NCBI RefSeq assembly: GCF_025628895.1
Contig: NZ_JAOTJC010000006.1
Location: 359,960-423,959 of the forward strand
Direction of reading: 5' to 3'
Length of the DNA stretch: 64,000 nucleotides
Source: Alteromonas salexigens
Lineage (GTDB): Bacteria > Pseudomonadota > Gammaproteobacteria > Enterobacterales > Alteromonadaceae
In this document: positions 18,140 through 26,596 of the stretch, in pieces
Numbering within the stretch: the first letter of the stretch is position 1
How the letters are laid out: the number at the start of each line of letters is the position of its first letter
Notes under the pieces: generated by a model
Databases searched by the model: none
What the model was told of the DNA's origin: nothing
Seen by the model: only the letters and a program-made list of their open reading frames with translations
Made by a program: the position numbers and the translations under genes

Positions 18140-18973
18140 GTGAACTCACCCCTGATATCTGCCACTGCCGTGCGCGAGACACTGGAGCACCAGCCCGTAA
18201 GTTTGTTGCGGGCGCTAATGGATGAGCCGGGTTCTGGCACTCCGGATTCCCGCAATGCAGACCGTTTGCCTGGCTCAGTTGATTTTGACCTGGACGGGGA
18301 CGGCAGTGATCCGCACGCTACCGCGCCGCATATGATGCCCTCATCGCAGACATTGGCTAACTACCTGGGGCGACTGGGTGTGGCTGAGTCGTCAGATATC
18401 ATAGTCTACGACACCCGGGGGATGTTCTGCTCGCCGCGTGTATGGTGGATGTTAAAAGCCATGGGGCATGACAACGCAAAGATCCTCGATGGCGGGGTTC
18501 CGGCATGGCAGGCCGAAGGCTATCTGATGGTGCCGGGTGAGTCAGAGCAACCACCGGTACGAATGTATGAACCTGCCCTGGAAGCAGGCTGGTTTGTGCC
18601 AGCGCCTATGGTGTTAAGCGCCATTCAGGCTGGCAGGCAGATTGTGGATGCCCGGGGACCAGGACGTTTTAAGGGTACTGAACCTGAGCCTCGTAAGGGC
18701 GTGCGCTCAGGTCATATGCCGGGAGCCACCAACATTCACTACAGTACGCTGATTGAAAATGGCCAGCTGTTACCGGTGAATGAACTCAGACAACGGTTTG
18801 AGCAGGCTGGTATAAATTTGGCGGAACCCATTATTTGCACCTGTGGGTCGGGGATCACTGCCTGCATTGTGGCGCTGGCAGCCCGGCTGTGTGGCGCCAC
18901 GCAAGTGAGTGTGTATGACGGCTCATGGGCTGAATGGGGCGCGAACCCTGACTATCCGGCAGAGCTGTCATGA
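18140..18973 (+). CDS. sseA: 3-mercaptopyruvate/thiosulfate sulfurtransferase
   Basis: A 277-residue cytosolic protein of two rhodanese domains. The N-terminal one is inactive; the C-terminal one has the active-site loop CGSGITA near residue 236 with the catalytic Cys. The CG-S/T-G-x-T form of the loop is typical of 3-mercaptopyruvate sulfurtransferases rather than thiosulfate rhodaneses. The start is GTG 18140 with GAGGAG six to ten bases before it. The stop overlaps the sirtuin start (ATGA at 18970-18973). It is the first gene of a three-gene run with the deacylase and a LysE transporter. Confidence 0.87.
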   Translation: MNSPLISATAVRETLEHQPVSLLRALMDEPGSGTPDSRNADRLPGSVDFDLDGDGSDPHATAPHMMPSSQTLANYLGRLGVAESSDIIVYDTRGMFCSPRVWWMLKAMGHDNAKILDGGVPAWQAEGYLMVPGESEQPPVRMYEPALEAGWFVPAPMVLSAIQAGRQIVDARGPGRFKGTEPEPRKGVRSGHMPGATNIHYSTLIENGQLLPVNELRQRFEQAGINLAEPIICTCGSGITACIVALAARLCGATQVSVYDGSWAEWGANPDYPAELS

Positions 18974-19698
18974 GAGGGCTGCCACGGGTCGTGGTATTAA
19001 CCGGGGCAGGGATCTCCGCCGAGTCCGGATTACAGACCTTCCGCGACAACGACGGGCTGTGGGAGTCACATCGCATCGAGGACGTGGCAACCCCCGAAGC
19101 CTTCGCCGCTAACCCTGAACTGGTTTACAGCTTCTACAATGCCAGACGGGCACAACTGCAACAGCCTGAAGTTACCCCTAATGCAGCGCACACTGCGCTC
19201 GCTAAGTTAGAGCAACACTTAGGCGATCACTTTCTGCTGGTAACACAAAATGTCGATAACCTGCACGAGCGGGCCGGCAGTGAGCGGGTGTTGCACATGC
19301 ACGGAAGCTTGCTTGCAGCCCGGTGTAGTCATTCAGGTGAAAGTCATACGTGGAAACAGGCGTTTGATGGCAGCACTCCTTGCCCGTGTTGTGCATCGCC
19401 GGGGCAGTTACGGCCAGATATTGTCTGGTTTGGTGAAATGCCCATGTATATGGATGCGATTCACGATGCGCTCTCACAGGCCGATTTTTTTGTTTCTATA
19501 GGCACATCAGGCCAGGTATACCCGGCTGCGGGATTCGTTCAGACAGCCCGTGAGTTTGGTGCCACCACAATAGAACTAAACCTGGAAGCCAGCCAACGCG
19601 GTTCACTGTTTTCAGAATCATTCCAGGGGCCCGCGTCGAAGTTGGTACCTGACTACGTAGAGGCATTTATCGAGCAACTTTCTGTATCTGAGAAGTAA
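18970..19698 (+). CDS. cobB: NAD-dependent protein deacylase (CobB-type sirtuin)
   Basis: A 242-residue sirtuin. It shows [15 protein letters not shown] near residues 12-26, TQNVDNLH near 95, the catalytic His in MHGSL, and cysteine pairs for a zinc site (ARCSHS and CPCC). Tyr and Arg in FYNARRAQL are the pair that marks class III sirtuins, which remove succinyl and malonyl as well as acetyl groups. The order of motifs follows E. coli CobB closely. It overlaps the sulfurtransferase by four bases and is followed within three bases by a LysE-type transporter. Confidence 0.93.
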   Translation: MRGLPRVVVLTGAGISAESGLQTFRDNDGLWESHRIEDVATPEAFAANPELVYSFYNARRAQLQQPEVTPNAAHTALAKLEQHLGDHFLLVTQNVDNLHERAGSERVLHMHGSLLAARCSHSGESHTWKQAFDGSTPCPCCASPGQLRPDIVWFGEMPMYMDAIHDALSQADFFVSIGTSGQVYPAAGFVQTAREFGATTIELNLEASQRGSLFSESFQGPASKLVPDYVEAFIEQLSVSEK

Positions 19699-19700
19699 CC

Positions 19701-20336
19701 ATGTTCCCGTATTTTGAAGAATTTATTACCATCGCGTTGGTTCACCTGGTGGCAGTGGCCAGCCCAGGACCGGACTTTGCAATTGTGGTACGCCATAGTG
19801 TCGCATATGGTCGTCGTGTGGCCATGCTCACCAGTATCGGTATTGGCTTAGGGATTTTACTGCATGTAGCGTATTCACTGGTGGGCCTGAGTGTGGTGAT
19901 TGCCACTACGCCTTGGTTATATGCGGCTATCAGCTACCTGGCTGCGGCTTATCTGATTTATTTGGCTGTAGGGGCGCTGCGCAGTGGACCGCCAGAAAAG
20001 AACACTGTCGTCACTGCGGATAAAAAAGCCCCGGCGGACAGTATGTCAGATAAAAAGGCGCTGTGGATTGGCTTTCTTACCAACGGGCTAAACCCCAAAG
20101 CCACGTTGTTTTTCCTGTCGTTGTTTACTGCCATTATCAACGTAGACACGCCGTTTACTATTAAACTGGGCTATGGAATTTACCTGGCCGTTGCCACCGG
20201 GATCTGGTTCTGCTTTTTATCATATCTGCTTAGTACCAGCCGGGTAGCCGAACTGATTGGTGCAAAGGGTTACTGGCTGGATCGTATGATGGGCGTATTG
20301 CTGATTGGATTGGCGGCCAAGCTTGTCTGGATGTAG
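19701..20336 (+). CDS. LysE/RhtB family amino acid exporter
   Basis: A 211-residue membrane protein with six hydrophobic segments and the family motif near the N-terminus (VASPGPDFAIVVRHSVAYGRR, about residues 18-38), plus a central NGLNPKATLFFLSLF stretch. RhtB proteins export amino acids such as threonine, homoserine or leucine; the substrate here cannot be told. It begins three bases after the sirtuin stop with GAGAAG upstream, so it is part of the same transcript. Confidence 0.9.
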   Translation: MFPYFEEFITIALVHLVAVASPGPDFAIVVRHSVAYGRRVAMLTSIGIGLGILLHVAYSLVGLSVVIATTPWLYAAISYLAAAYLIYLAVGALRSGPPEKNTVVTADKKAPADSMSDKKALWIGFLTNGLNPKATLFFLSLFTAIINVDTPFTIKLGYGIYLAVATGIWFCFLSYLLSTSRVAELIGAKGYWLDRMMGVLLIGLAAKLVWM

Positions 20337-20398
20337 TAGGGTTCCACGGCACAATACGTTACAATACGTGGGTTTATGAACACAGATGAGACCCTTGC

Positions 20399-21127
20399 GT
20401 GACGCAAAAAAACCATAATTCAGAATCACAAGTTAGCCAAACGGACAATCTTGAAGCCACGCTGGAAGGGCGTTATCAGTTTGATTTGCAGCGCACACTG
20501 GCCCGCGCGAATCACTTAGTTAAAACCCATTTTTCAGCCATGGTGCAGGCGTGCGTGGTAGTTTTTCTGGTGTTGGTGGTCATTGCACTTATCATGCAGT
20601 CATTGCCGGCTGAACAGCAGGGCTTTATTCAGATAGGTGCCATACTGGTGCTGGCACCGCTGCAAACCGGCCTGTATATGATGGGCGTGCGCGGCGCGCG
20701 CAACGAGTCGGTGAAAGTCATGGATGTATTCAGTTATCTGCCCATTACTATTGTGGTAGCGCTTACCCAGTTAATTGTGGCGATTCTTACGCAACTGGGA
20801 TTGGTACTTCTGATTGTGCCCGGCATATATATCATGGTTGCATCAACCTTTGCGTTAACCCTGGTGGCCGACAGAAACTTGTCTGCAGTAAACGCCATAC
20901 TGATGTCTTGCCGTATTGTTAACCGTTACTTCTGGCACATGCTGATGTTTACGGGCGTGTTTTTAGTCCTGATGGGCATTGGAATAGCCACGTTCGGTTT
21001 CGCGCTATTATGGGTAATGCCACTGTATTTCTTCGCCATTGGGGTGCTTTACGCCGATATGGTGGGCACATCAGGCGCACAATCATCGTCAGCAGGTGAA
21101 CAGCATGAGTCAACCTTCGATGCATAA
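20399..21127 (+). CDS. Uncharacterised membrane protein
   Basis: A 242-residue protein with a polar N-terminus (about 45 residues) and five to six hydrophobic segments between residues 50 and 225. I recognise no catalytic or transport motif; it has the general look of DUF975- or BPSS1780-like helical proteins. The start is GTG 20399 with only a weak GATGAG upstream. The end overlaps the next gene by 23 bases, and the three genes 20399-22546 appear co-transcribed, so a link to envelope or peptidoglycan processes is possible by context alone. Confidence 0.7.
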   Translation: MTQKNHNSESQVSQTDNLEATLEGRYQFDLQRTLARANHLVKTHFSAMVQACVVVFLVLVVIALIMQSLPAEQQGFIQIGAILVLAPLQTGLYMMGVRGARNESVKVMDVFSYLPITIVVALTQLIVAILTQLGLVLLIVPGIYIMVASTFALTLVADRNLSAVNAILMSCRIVNRYFWHMLMFTGVFLVLMGIGIATFGFALLWVMPLYFFAIGVLYADMVGTSGAQSSSAGEQHESTFDA

Positions 21128-21911
21128 ACGGGAAACCGTTAAAATTGTCCTCATTACACTCGGGGTATTGGGGGTAATTGTTATTAACGCCTGGATCCTC
21201 GCCAGTCGGGAACCTGACATTCTGGATGTGCCGGAAACCACTGAAGCGCGCAAACCGGTACCTGATTTCTCGGCCTACGACAATATTCAGGAGAAAAAGG
21301 CGGCGTTTTTCAGTTATCTGAAACCAGAAGTTGAGAAACAAAATGCGTATCTGCTGGCTCTGCGTCACTATCTGCAAACGCTGCTGCGACAGGTCCTGGC
21401 CGGTGAGACAGTAGATGACGACGATCTTGAACGAATTGGCTGGCTGTCGAAGGAGTATCGTGTGAAAGCCGATGCACCGGTTAAAGACCGTATTATGACG
21501 CTGCTTCAGAAAGTCGATATTTTACCGGTTGAACTGGTGCTAGCCCAGGCAGCCAACGAGTCGGCCTGGGGAACCAGCCGATTTGCACAACAGGGCTATA
21601 ACTTTTTCGGTTTATGGTGTTTTCGTAAAGGGTGTGGCTTTGTACCTTCCCAGCGAAATGACGGCGCCAGTCATGAGGTGGCGAAATTTGATAACCTGTC
21701 ACGCGCCACTTACACCTACATGCGAAATATAAACCGGCACGATGCCTATAAGCGGCTTCGCGAGATCCGCAGTCGCCTCAGAGCAAATCAAATCCCTATC
21801 AGTGGGGTGGCGCTGGCGGAAGGGTTAATGAATTATTCCGAACGCGGTGCCGCGTATGTGGAAGAACTGCAGAATATGATTGAATTTAATCAGGAGTACC
21901 TCACAGAATGA
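21105..21911 (+). CDS. Bax-like glucosaminidase domain protein
   Basis: A 268-residue protein with one N-terminal membrane anchor (about residues 12-32) and a periplasmic C-terminal glucosaminidase domain of the E. coli Bax type. The catalytic Glu lies in QAANESAWGTSRF (about residue 160), followed by YNFFGLWCF and the YTYMRNINRH stretch. It should cut peptidoglycan glycan strands or be a relative that has lost that activity. The open frame extends upstream, but ATG 21105 has AGGTGA six bases before it. It overlaps both neighbours (23 bases before, ATGA after). Confidence 0.85.
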   Translation: MSQPSMHKRETVKIVLITLGVLGVIVINAWILASREPDILDVPETTEARKPVPDFSAYDNIQEKKAAFFSYLKPEVEKQNAYLLALRHYLQTLLRQVLAGETVDDDDLERIGWLSKEYRVKADAPVKDRIMTLLQKVDILPVELVLAQAANESAWGTSRFAQQGYNFFGLWCFRKGCGFVPSQRNDGASHEVAKFDNLSRATYTYMRNINRHDAYKRLREIRSRLRANQIPISGVALAEGLMNYSERGAAYVEELQNMIEFNQEYLTE

Positions 21912-22546
21912 AGAAAGTATGGGTAGTGGCATTGGCCACACTGTTAAGTTTCCCGCTAAGTGCAGAAACTATCGAGGTTGAATACAGTCGTTTTTATAGT
22001 CATGTAAGAAAGCTAAACAGTGAAGATACCAACGCATTACAGTTCGCATTCGGCTTTTTACGGGTCGGTGAGGGGCGTTTGTGCGGTATCAATGATGCTG
22101 AAATCGTCACGGACAAACAAACATTACCGTTACAGGTGAGTGAGGAGAACCGCTTTACTGTGCCCTCTGAAAAAGTGCTTAAAATGGCTGATGCACTGAT
22201 CAGAATCGATCTGGCTGAGGCAGCTAACGTGTGCGATATGTCAGTTCAGCTGGAAACCAAGCCAGAATACCTCAAGCAGTCGTATACTGCTGAAGAGCTT
22301 ACCGAACTACTGGAAAACTACCGGGCATTTTTCAATGAAATGGGCAGCTTTCTGTCATTTATGATGCCCACCGTCGAGGGGCTTATGGTGCATTTCTCTG
22401 ATCCCAATCTTGATTATCTGATTGAAGATGCGCCGGCGGTGAATAACGGCATGTTAATGCTGGATATGGACTGGCTGGACAAGGATAAAGGCATTGAGTT
22501 GCCTGAAAAACCGTTACGCATAACGGCCATGGCGTCCAAAGGGTAA
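21908..22546 (+). CDS. DUF2987 family periplasmic protein
   Basis: A 212-residue protein with an N-terminal signal peptide (about 19 residues, ending LSAE). The remainder looks like the DUF2987 family: IEVEYSRFYSHVRKL at the start of the mature protein and two cysteines that could form a disulfide. No function is known to me. Translation is coupled to the Bax-like gene through an ATGA overlap, so it may assist or regulate that enzyme; this is only inferred from position. Confidence 0.75.
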   Translation: MKKVWVVALATLLSFPLSAETIEVEYSRFYSHVRKLNSEDTNALQFAFGFLRVGEGRLCGINDAEIVTDKQTLPLQVSEENRFTVPSEKVLKMADALIRIDLAEAANVCDMSVQLETKPEYLKQSYTAEELTELLENYRAFFNEMGSFLSFMMPTVEGLMVHFSDPNLDYLIEDAPAVNNGMLMLDMDWLDKDKGIELPEKPLRITAMASKG

Positions 22547-22630
22547 CCTTGAAGCCCGCTTCTGCTATGCCATGCGGACCTGGTGCTGGGGCAGTACGGT
22601 TTACTGTACCGCACATAATGGCGAGCCCGA

Positions 22631-22648
22631 CGGCTTACATGTAAGCCG
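22631..22648. other. Perfect 18-bp palindrome between convergent genes
   Basis: CGGCTTACATGTAAGCCG is fully self-complementary. It lies between the DUF2987 gene and the convergent patatin gene. There is no T-run next to it; it could be a weak bidirectional terminator or a protein-binding site. Confidence 0.5.
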
Positions 22649-22689
22649 GTGGTTTCAGCTTCTTTGCAGTAGCTTATCCTGTATCAAGA

Positions 22690-23586
22690 TTAATTAATCA
22701 CCAATTGATACCGAATTTGCTCGGCCAGGCGATTAACCGTTTCTTCACCGCGTTTGCACATTTCCTCTGCGCGGTGAAATTCCATTAAACCCACATCAGT
22801 GAGCTGCGGCTCGATAAATATGTCTGGTGGATCGCCCGCCAGCCGCGACCGCGTTACCCTGGCCTGCAATATTTCCAGAGAGCTGCTCATAATGCTTAAA
22901 ATACCCGGCGGGGTCATCTTATTTGGCTGGGTTTCTGGCGAGAACCACTGGCGTACTACGTTCTGACTTTTGGTAAAGAAGTCATCGGTTTTACGCTGAA
23001 TTTCTTCATGCTCCATGCGCGCCTTTACCAGGCGCTGGGGGCGAAAATCGGCGTTCAGGTTCACCGCGATAACAAAGTCTGCACCGAGCTGGCGACACAG
23101 ATTTACCGGCACCGGGTTAACGACCGCGCCATCTACCAACCAGCGCTCTTCATTGGCTACCGGGCTGAACAGAGCCGGAATGGCACAGGAAGCCTGCACA
23201 GAGTCGCCAACATCGCCACTACTGAATACCACCTCACGACCGGAATATAAATCAGTTGCTACTACGGCAAATGGCTTTTCCATTTCTTCAAAGGTAGGTG
23301 CACAGAAGTCACTGGCTAGTTTATCAAATACCTTCTGACCACTGGCCAGCGAGCCACGACGAATACCTACCCCCATCAGGGACAACACCTGCCACTCGGT
23401 CAGGCTTTCGGACCAGGCTTTTAATTCGTTTAATTTGCCACTGGCATAAGCGGCACCGACATAAGCACCAATTGAACTTCCGGCCACCACGTCGATATTT
23501 ACACCGAGCTTTTCCAGTGCCTGAATGATGCCAATGTGCGCCCAACCTCTGGCCGCGCCGGAACCTAATGCAATTCCAATTTTCAT
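22690..23586 (-). CDS. rssA: Patatin-like phospholipase, RssA-like
   Basis: A 298-residue patatin-type lipid hydrolase. It has the oxyanion hole [10 protein letters not shown] (residues 8-17), the nucleophile elbow GSSIGAY (about 36-42, Ser in G-S-S-I-G) and the catalytic Asp in DGAVVNPVP (about residue 152). Length and motif order match the E. coli RssA/YchK group, whose substrate is not defined. No signal peptide is visible, so it is probably cytoplasmic or membrane-associated. It overlaps the end of ttcA by four bases and is the last gene of that minus-strand run. Confidence 0.85.
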   Translation of the reverse strand: MKIGIALGSGAARGWAHIGIIQALEKLGVNIDVVAGSSIGAYVGAAYASGKLNELKAWSESLTEWQVLSLMGVGIRRGSLASGQKVFDKLASDFCAPTFEEMEKPFAVVATDLYSGREVVFSSGDVGDSVQASCAIPALFSPVANEERWLVDGAVVNPVPVNLCRQLGADFVIAVNLNADFRPQRLVKARMEHEEIQRKTDDFFTKSQNVVRQWFSPETQPNKMTPPGILSIMSSSLEILQARVTRSRLAGDPPDIFIEPQLTDVGLMEFHRAEEMCKRGEETVNRLAEQIRYQLVIN

Positions 23587-24536
23587 CGCGTTGTATCCAT
23601 TACCTGAATAACCTGAACGCCGTTGTTGTCTTGCTCATTTGTCATTTCCGGGGCATCAAGGATAGGGGCGTCGAAGCCAATATCACCGTCAGCCACCGGG
23701 CCATCCGAATGCGCTATATTCTGAAAGTCATACAACTTATTGTCGGCCAGATGAGAAGGGGCCACGTTTTGCATAGCGCGAAACATGCTCTCTATACGAC
23801 CCGGGAAGCGGCGGTGCCAATCCTGCAACATGGCTTTGATGTTCTGGCGCTGCAGGTTTTCCTGCGAGCCACACAAATTACAGGGAATAATGGGAAACTC
23901 CACGGCGTCCGAATATTTCTGAATGTCTTTCTCGGTGCAATAAGTCAGTGGCCGGATAACGATATGTTTGCCGTCGTCGCTCACCAGCTTGGGGGGCATG
24001 GACTTAAGTTTGCCGCCATGGAACATATTCAAAAACAAGGTTTCCAGCATATCGTCGCGGTGATGACCTAAGGCGATTTTCGTGGCGCCCAGTTCGGTTG
24101 CGGTGCGGTACAAAATTCCACGGCGCAGACGGGAGCATAGCGCACAGGTCGTTTTACCTTCCGGAACTTTCTCTTTCACGATGGAATACGTGTCTTCTTC
24201 TACGATCAGGTACTCAACTCCCAGTCCTTCCAGGTATTGAGGAAGCACGTGCTCCGGGAAGCCCGGTTGTTTTTGATCCAGATTTACCGCGATGATGTCG
24301 AAATGAATTGGCGCAATCTTTTTCAGGTACAGCAGTATGTCCAGCATGGTATAGCTATCTTTGCCGCCTGATAAGCACACCATCACCTTGTCGTTTTCTT
24401 CAATCATGCCGAAATCGGCAATGGCTTTGCCCACATTGCGACGCAGTCGTTTCTGCAGCTTGTTGAAACTGTATTTCTGTTTACTGGTGGACGATGCCGA
24501 CTCACTTGCTGCTGCGGGGGTTCCGGATACACTCAT
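23583..24536 (-). CDS. ttcA: tRNA 2-thiocytidine(32) synthetase TtcA
   Basis: TtcA thiolates cytidine 32 in certain tRNAs using ATP and an iron-sulfur cluster. The 317-residue protein has the PP-loop SGGKDS at residues 56-61 and the two cluster-binding CxxC pairs at about 131/134 (CALC) and 219/222 (CNLC). The first 20 residues are Ser/Ala-rich and probably disordered. It follows uspE, as in other Alteromonadales and near fnr/uspE in enterics, which supports the name. The downstream patatin gene is translationally coupled. Confidence 0.96.
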   Translation of the reverse strand: MSVSGTPAAASESASSTSKQKYSFNKLQKRLRRNVGKAIADFGMIEENDKVMVCLSGGKDSYTMLDILLYLKKIAPIHFDIIAVNLDQKQPGFPEHVLPQYLEGLGVEYLIVEEDTYSIVKEKVPEGKTTCALCSRLRRGILYRTATELGATKIALGHHRDDMLETLFLNMFHGGKLKSMPPKLVSDDGKHIVIRPLTYCTEKDIQKYSDAVEFPIIPCNLCGSQENLQRQNIKAMLQDWHRRFPGRIESMFRAMQNVAPSHLADNKLYDFQNIAHSDGPVADGDIGFDAPILDAPEMTNEQDNNGVQVIQVMDTTR

Positions 24537-24630
24537 GGATTAACGCTTATTTCATACTGCTTAAAACACCATTATACCGAAGGGGTAAGGCATTCGTCAC
24601 CTTGCCTCTGTACAAATTTTAAAGCTTTTC

Positions 24631-25551
24631 CTAACGCAGCGGGCATTGAAAGTCATCTGGCTTTACGGCCAGGACATCACAATCAAGATCATCAATGACG
24701 TGCTCAGCGGTATTACCAATTAATGCCGCGGATAACCCCACACGACCCACCGTGCCAATTATTACCAGTTCCGCATCAATGTCTCTGGCAACTTGCGGTA
24801 CCACCTTTTCCGGCATACCTTCTTTCACATGACAATGATCAATTGAGATGGCATGCTTTTTCGCGTGCGATTGCATTTCTTCAAGGTGGTGGGTGCGCAC
24901 CGAATGGTTGTAACGGTCAGGATCAAAGCCTGGCACCTCAATGGCAATATTCAGCGGCGTGCCAGGGTAGCTATTTACCAGATGCACGTGACCACTGAGT
25001 AAATTGGCGTAATCCCGGGCAATATGAGTAAGCTTGTCGTTAAGTTGGGCGTGCTCGTCGTCTTCCGTGCCCACGTTAACGGCGGCAATAATATTACCGT
25101 CTACCGGCCAGCCGTGATCTTTTACCAGTAGCACAGGGGAGGGGCATTTACGTAATAAGTGCCAGTCAGTAGGCGTAAATATGACTGAGGCCAAATCATC
25201 ATGCCGCTTTGTGCCTTTCACTACCAGGTTAACTTCGTTGTCCAGCACGTAGTGAATAATGGCTTCAAAAGCCCGGTTATTCCATTCCACTACGACTTCG
25301 ATGTCCTCGTTGCCTTGATTTTTAAGCTGTGCCGCCAGCCAGGCAGACCTGTCTTTGGTAACTGCATCACGCATGGCTTCGCGTTCATCAGGGCTGAGCA
25401 TAGTGGTCATGTCATAAGAGAAGTCGTAGACCACCATGATTGCGGTTACCGTCGCGCCTGTTTTTTTGGCAATTTCCAGTGCCCGGGAAAGCGCGGGTTG
25501 ATTGTCATTGTCAGGTTCGATAACAGCAAGTATGTGATTGTACTTAATCAT
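24631..25551 (-). CDS. uspE: Universal stress protein UspE
   Basis: A 306-residue tandem of two Usp domains (about 1-150 and 155-300). The C-terminal one has the GTVGRVGLSAALIGNTAEHV stretch related to the ATP-binding loop of the family. Length and tandem form match E. coli UspE, which normally sits next to fnr. Here the gene upstream is the cbb3-cluster TauE/SafE-like protein, with no fnr between. It is probably on its own or shared transcript with ttcA. Confidence 0.92.
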   Translation of the reverse strand: MIKYNHILAVIEPDNDNQPALSRALEIAKKTGATVTAIMVVYDFSYDMTTMLSPDEREAMRDAVTKDRSAWLAAQLKNQGNEDIEVVVEWNNRAFEAIIHYVLDNEVNLVVKGTKRHDDLASVIFTPTDWHLLRKCPSPVLLVKDHGWPVDGNIIAAVNVGTEDDEHAQLNDKLTHIARDYANLLSGHVHLVNSYPGTPLNIAIEVPGFDPDRYNHSVRTHHLEEMQSHAKKHAISIDHCHVKEGMPEKVVPQVARDIDAELVIIGTVGRVGLSAALIGNTAEHVIDDLDCDVLAVKPDDFQCPLR

Positions 25552-25731
25552 AGGGTTGTCTCCGTACCAATGTCACCGACCTAAAGGCCCTGTGCAAGAC
25601 TGTCGCATCTTAGTTAAGTGTAAACCCTGATTCTAAAAAATGGGGGAAATTTATGAATTTAACTGACATGACAAGCCTGCATCCCGGGTATGGGCAGAAT
25701 GCAGGAAGTGGTACAAAGTAGACGTTTGCGA

Positions 25732-26400
25732 TCAGACGAAATGATGAGCGGCCTGATAGAGCATGTACACGGCGTACGCCAGCAAGCTGACAGCGATAAC
25801 TTGCCGTGAAATTGGATGCCGGAAACCCTGTAGCAGCCATTTCACACCATAACTGGCAACCAGCAAGGTGGGCAGCGTACCCAGGCCAAAGCAAAACATG
25901 ATCAATGCACCCTGTAAGGCAGATCCTGAAGCCAGTGACCAAGTGAGGGTAGAGTAAACAAGCCCGCAGGGCAGCCAGCCCCAGATTGCACCATATGGGT
26001 AGGCAGCGAGGGGTGATTTGAACGGCACAAAGCGACGGGAAAGAGGCTGGAGGCGTTTCCAGATATGACGTCCAAGTGATTCAATATGGCGCAAGCCCAG
26101 CCACCACTGACCCAGGTAGCAGGCCAGTGCGATCAGCATGACGCCACTCAGGACGGCTAACACTGGCCCGAGCACGGGCAGTAAGGTGGCGGACATTTGC
26201 CCCAGCGCTCCGGTGATCGCGCCCGCCAGTGTATAGCTGCTGATACGGCCAAGGTTATAGCTCAGGGTATAGGGAAGGGGGTTAGTGTCGGCCGGAGTGA
26301 CCACTCGTAACGCACTGATCACGCCGCCGCACATGCCAATACAGTGTACCCCGCCGGCCAGGCCAATCAGCAACGCGGAAAACAGGCTAATCTCGGTCAT
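25732..26400 (-). CDS. TauE/SafE-like membrane protein of the cbb3 cluster
   Basis: A 222-residue protein with six hydrophobic segments and the pattern GGVHCIGMCGG near residues 15-25, then GAIWGWLPCGLVYSTL near 140. This is the sulfite-exporter/urease-accessory-like protein that follows ccoS in many gammaproteobacterial cbb3 clusters; the paired cysteines suggest metal or thiol transport, possibly copper delivery, but that is inference. It overlaps ccoS by 14 bases, so the two are co-translated. Confidence 0.85.
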   Translation of the reverse strand: MTEISLFSALLIGLAGGVHCIGMCGGVISALRVVTPADTNPLPYTLSYNLGRISSYTLAGAITGALGQMSATLLPVLGPVLAVLSGVMLIALACYLGQWWLGLRHIESLGRHIWKRLQPLSRRFVPFKSPLAAYPYGAIWGWLPCGLVYSTLTWSLASGSALQGALIMFCFGLGTLPTLLVASYGVKWLLQGFRHPISRQVIAVSLLAYAVYMLYQAAHHFV

Positions 26401-26587
26401 TCAGCAGTTTTTTCCGCTCTTCGGCCAGTTTTTTCTCTTCGGGCGGGAGGTCGTCATCGAATAAAATGTTGTAACCCTGACGGTCGAGATCTTCAAACTG
26501 GTTACTTTTTACTGCCCAGAAAAATATCCCTATAGCGGCAGCAATAATGATAATCGCCACCGGGATGAGGACGTAAATAATGCTCAT
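26387..26587 (-). CDS. ccoS: cbb3 oxidase maturation protein CcoS
   Basis: A 66-residue protein with one N-terminal membrane helix (residues 2-25) followed by the family landmark FFWAVKSNQFEDLD and a charged tail. CcoS is needed for cofactor insertion into the catalytic subunit of cbb3 oxidase. It lies nine bases after ccoI and overlaps the next gene, consistent with one operon. Confidence 0.95.
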   Translation of the reverse strand: MSIIYVLIPVAIIIIAAAIGIFFWAVKSNQFEDLDRQGYNILFDDDLPPEEKKLAEERKKLLNDRD

Positions 26588-26596
26588 AACCGCCTC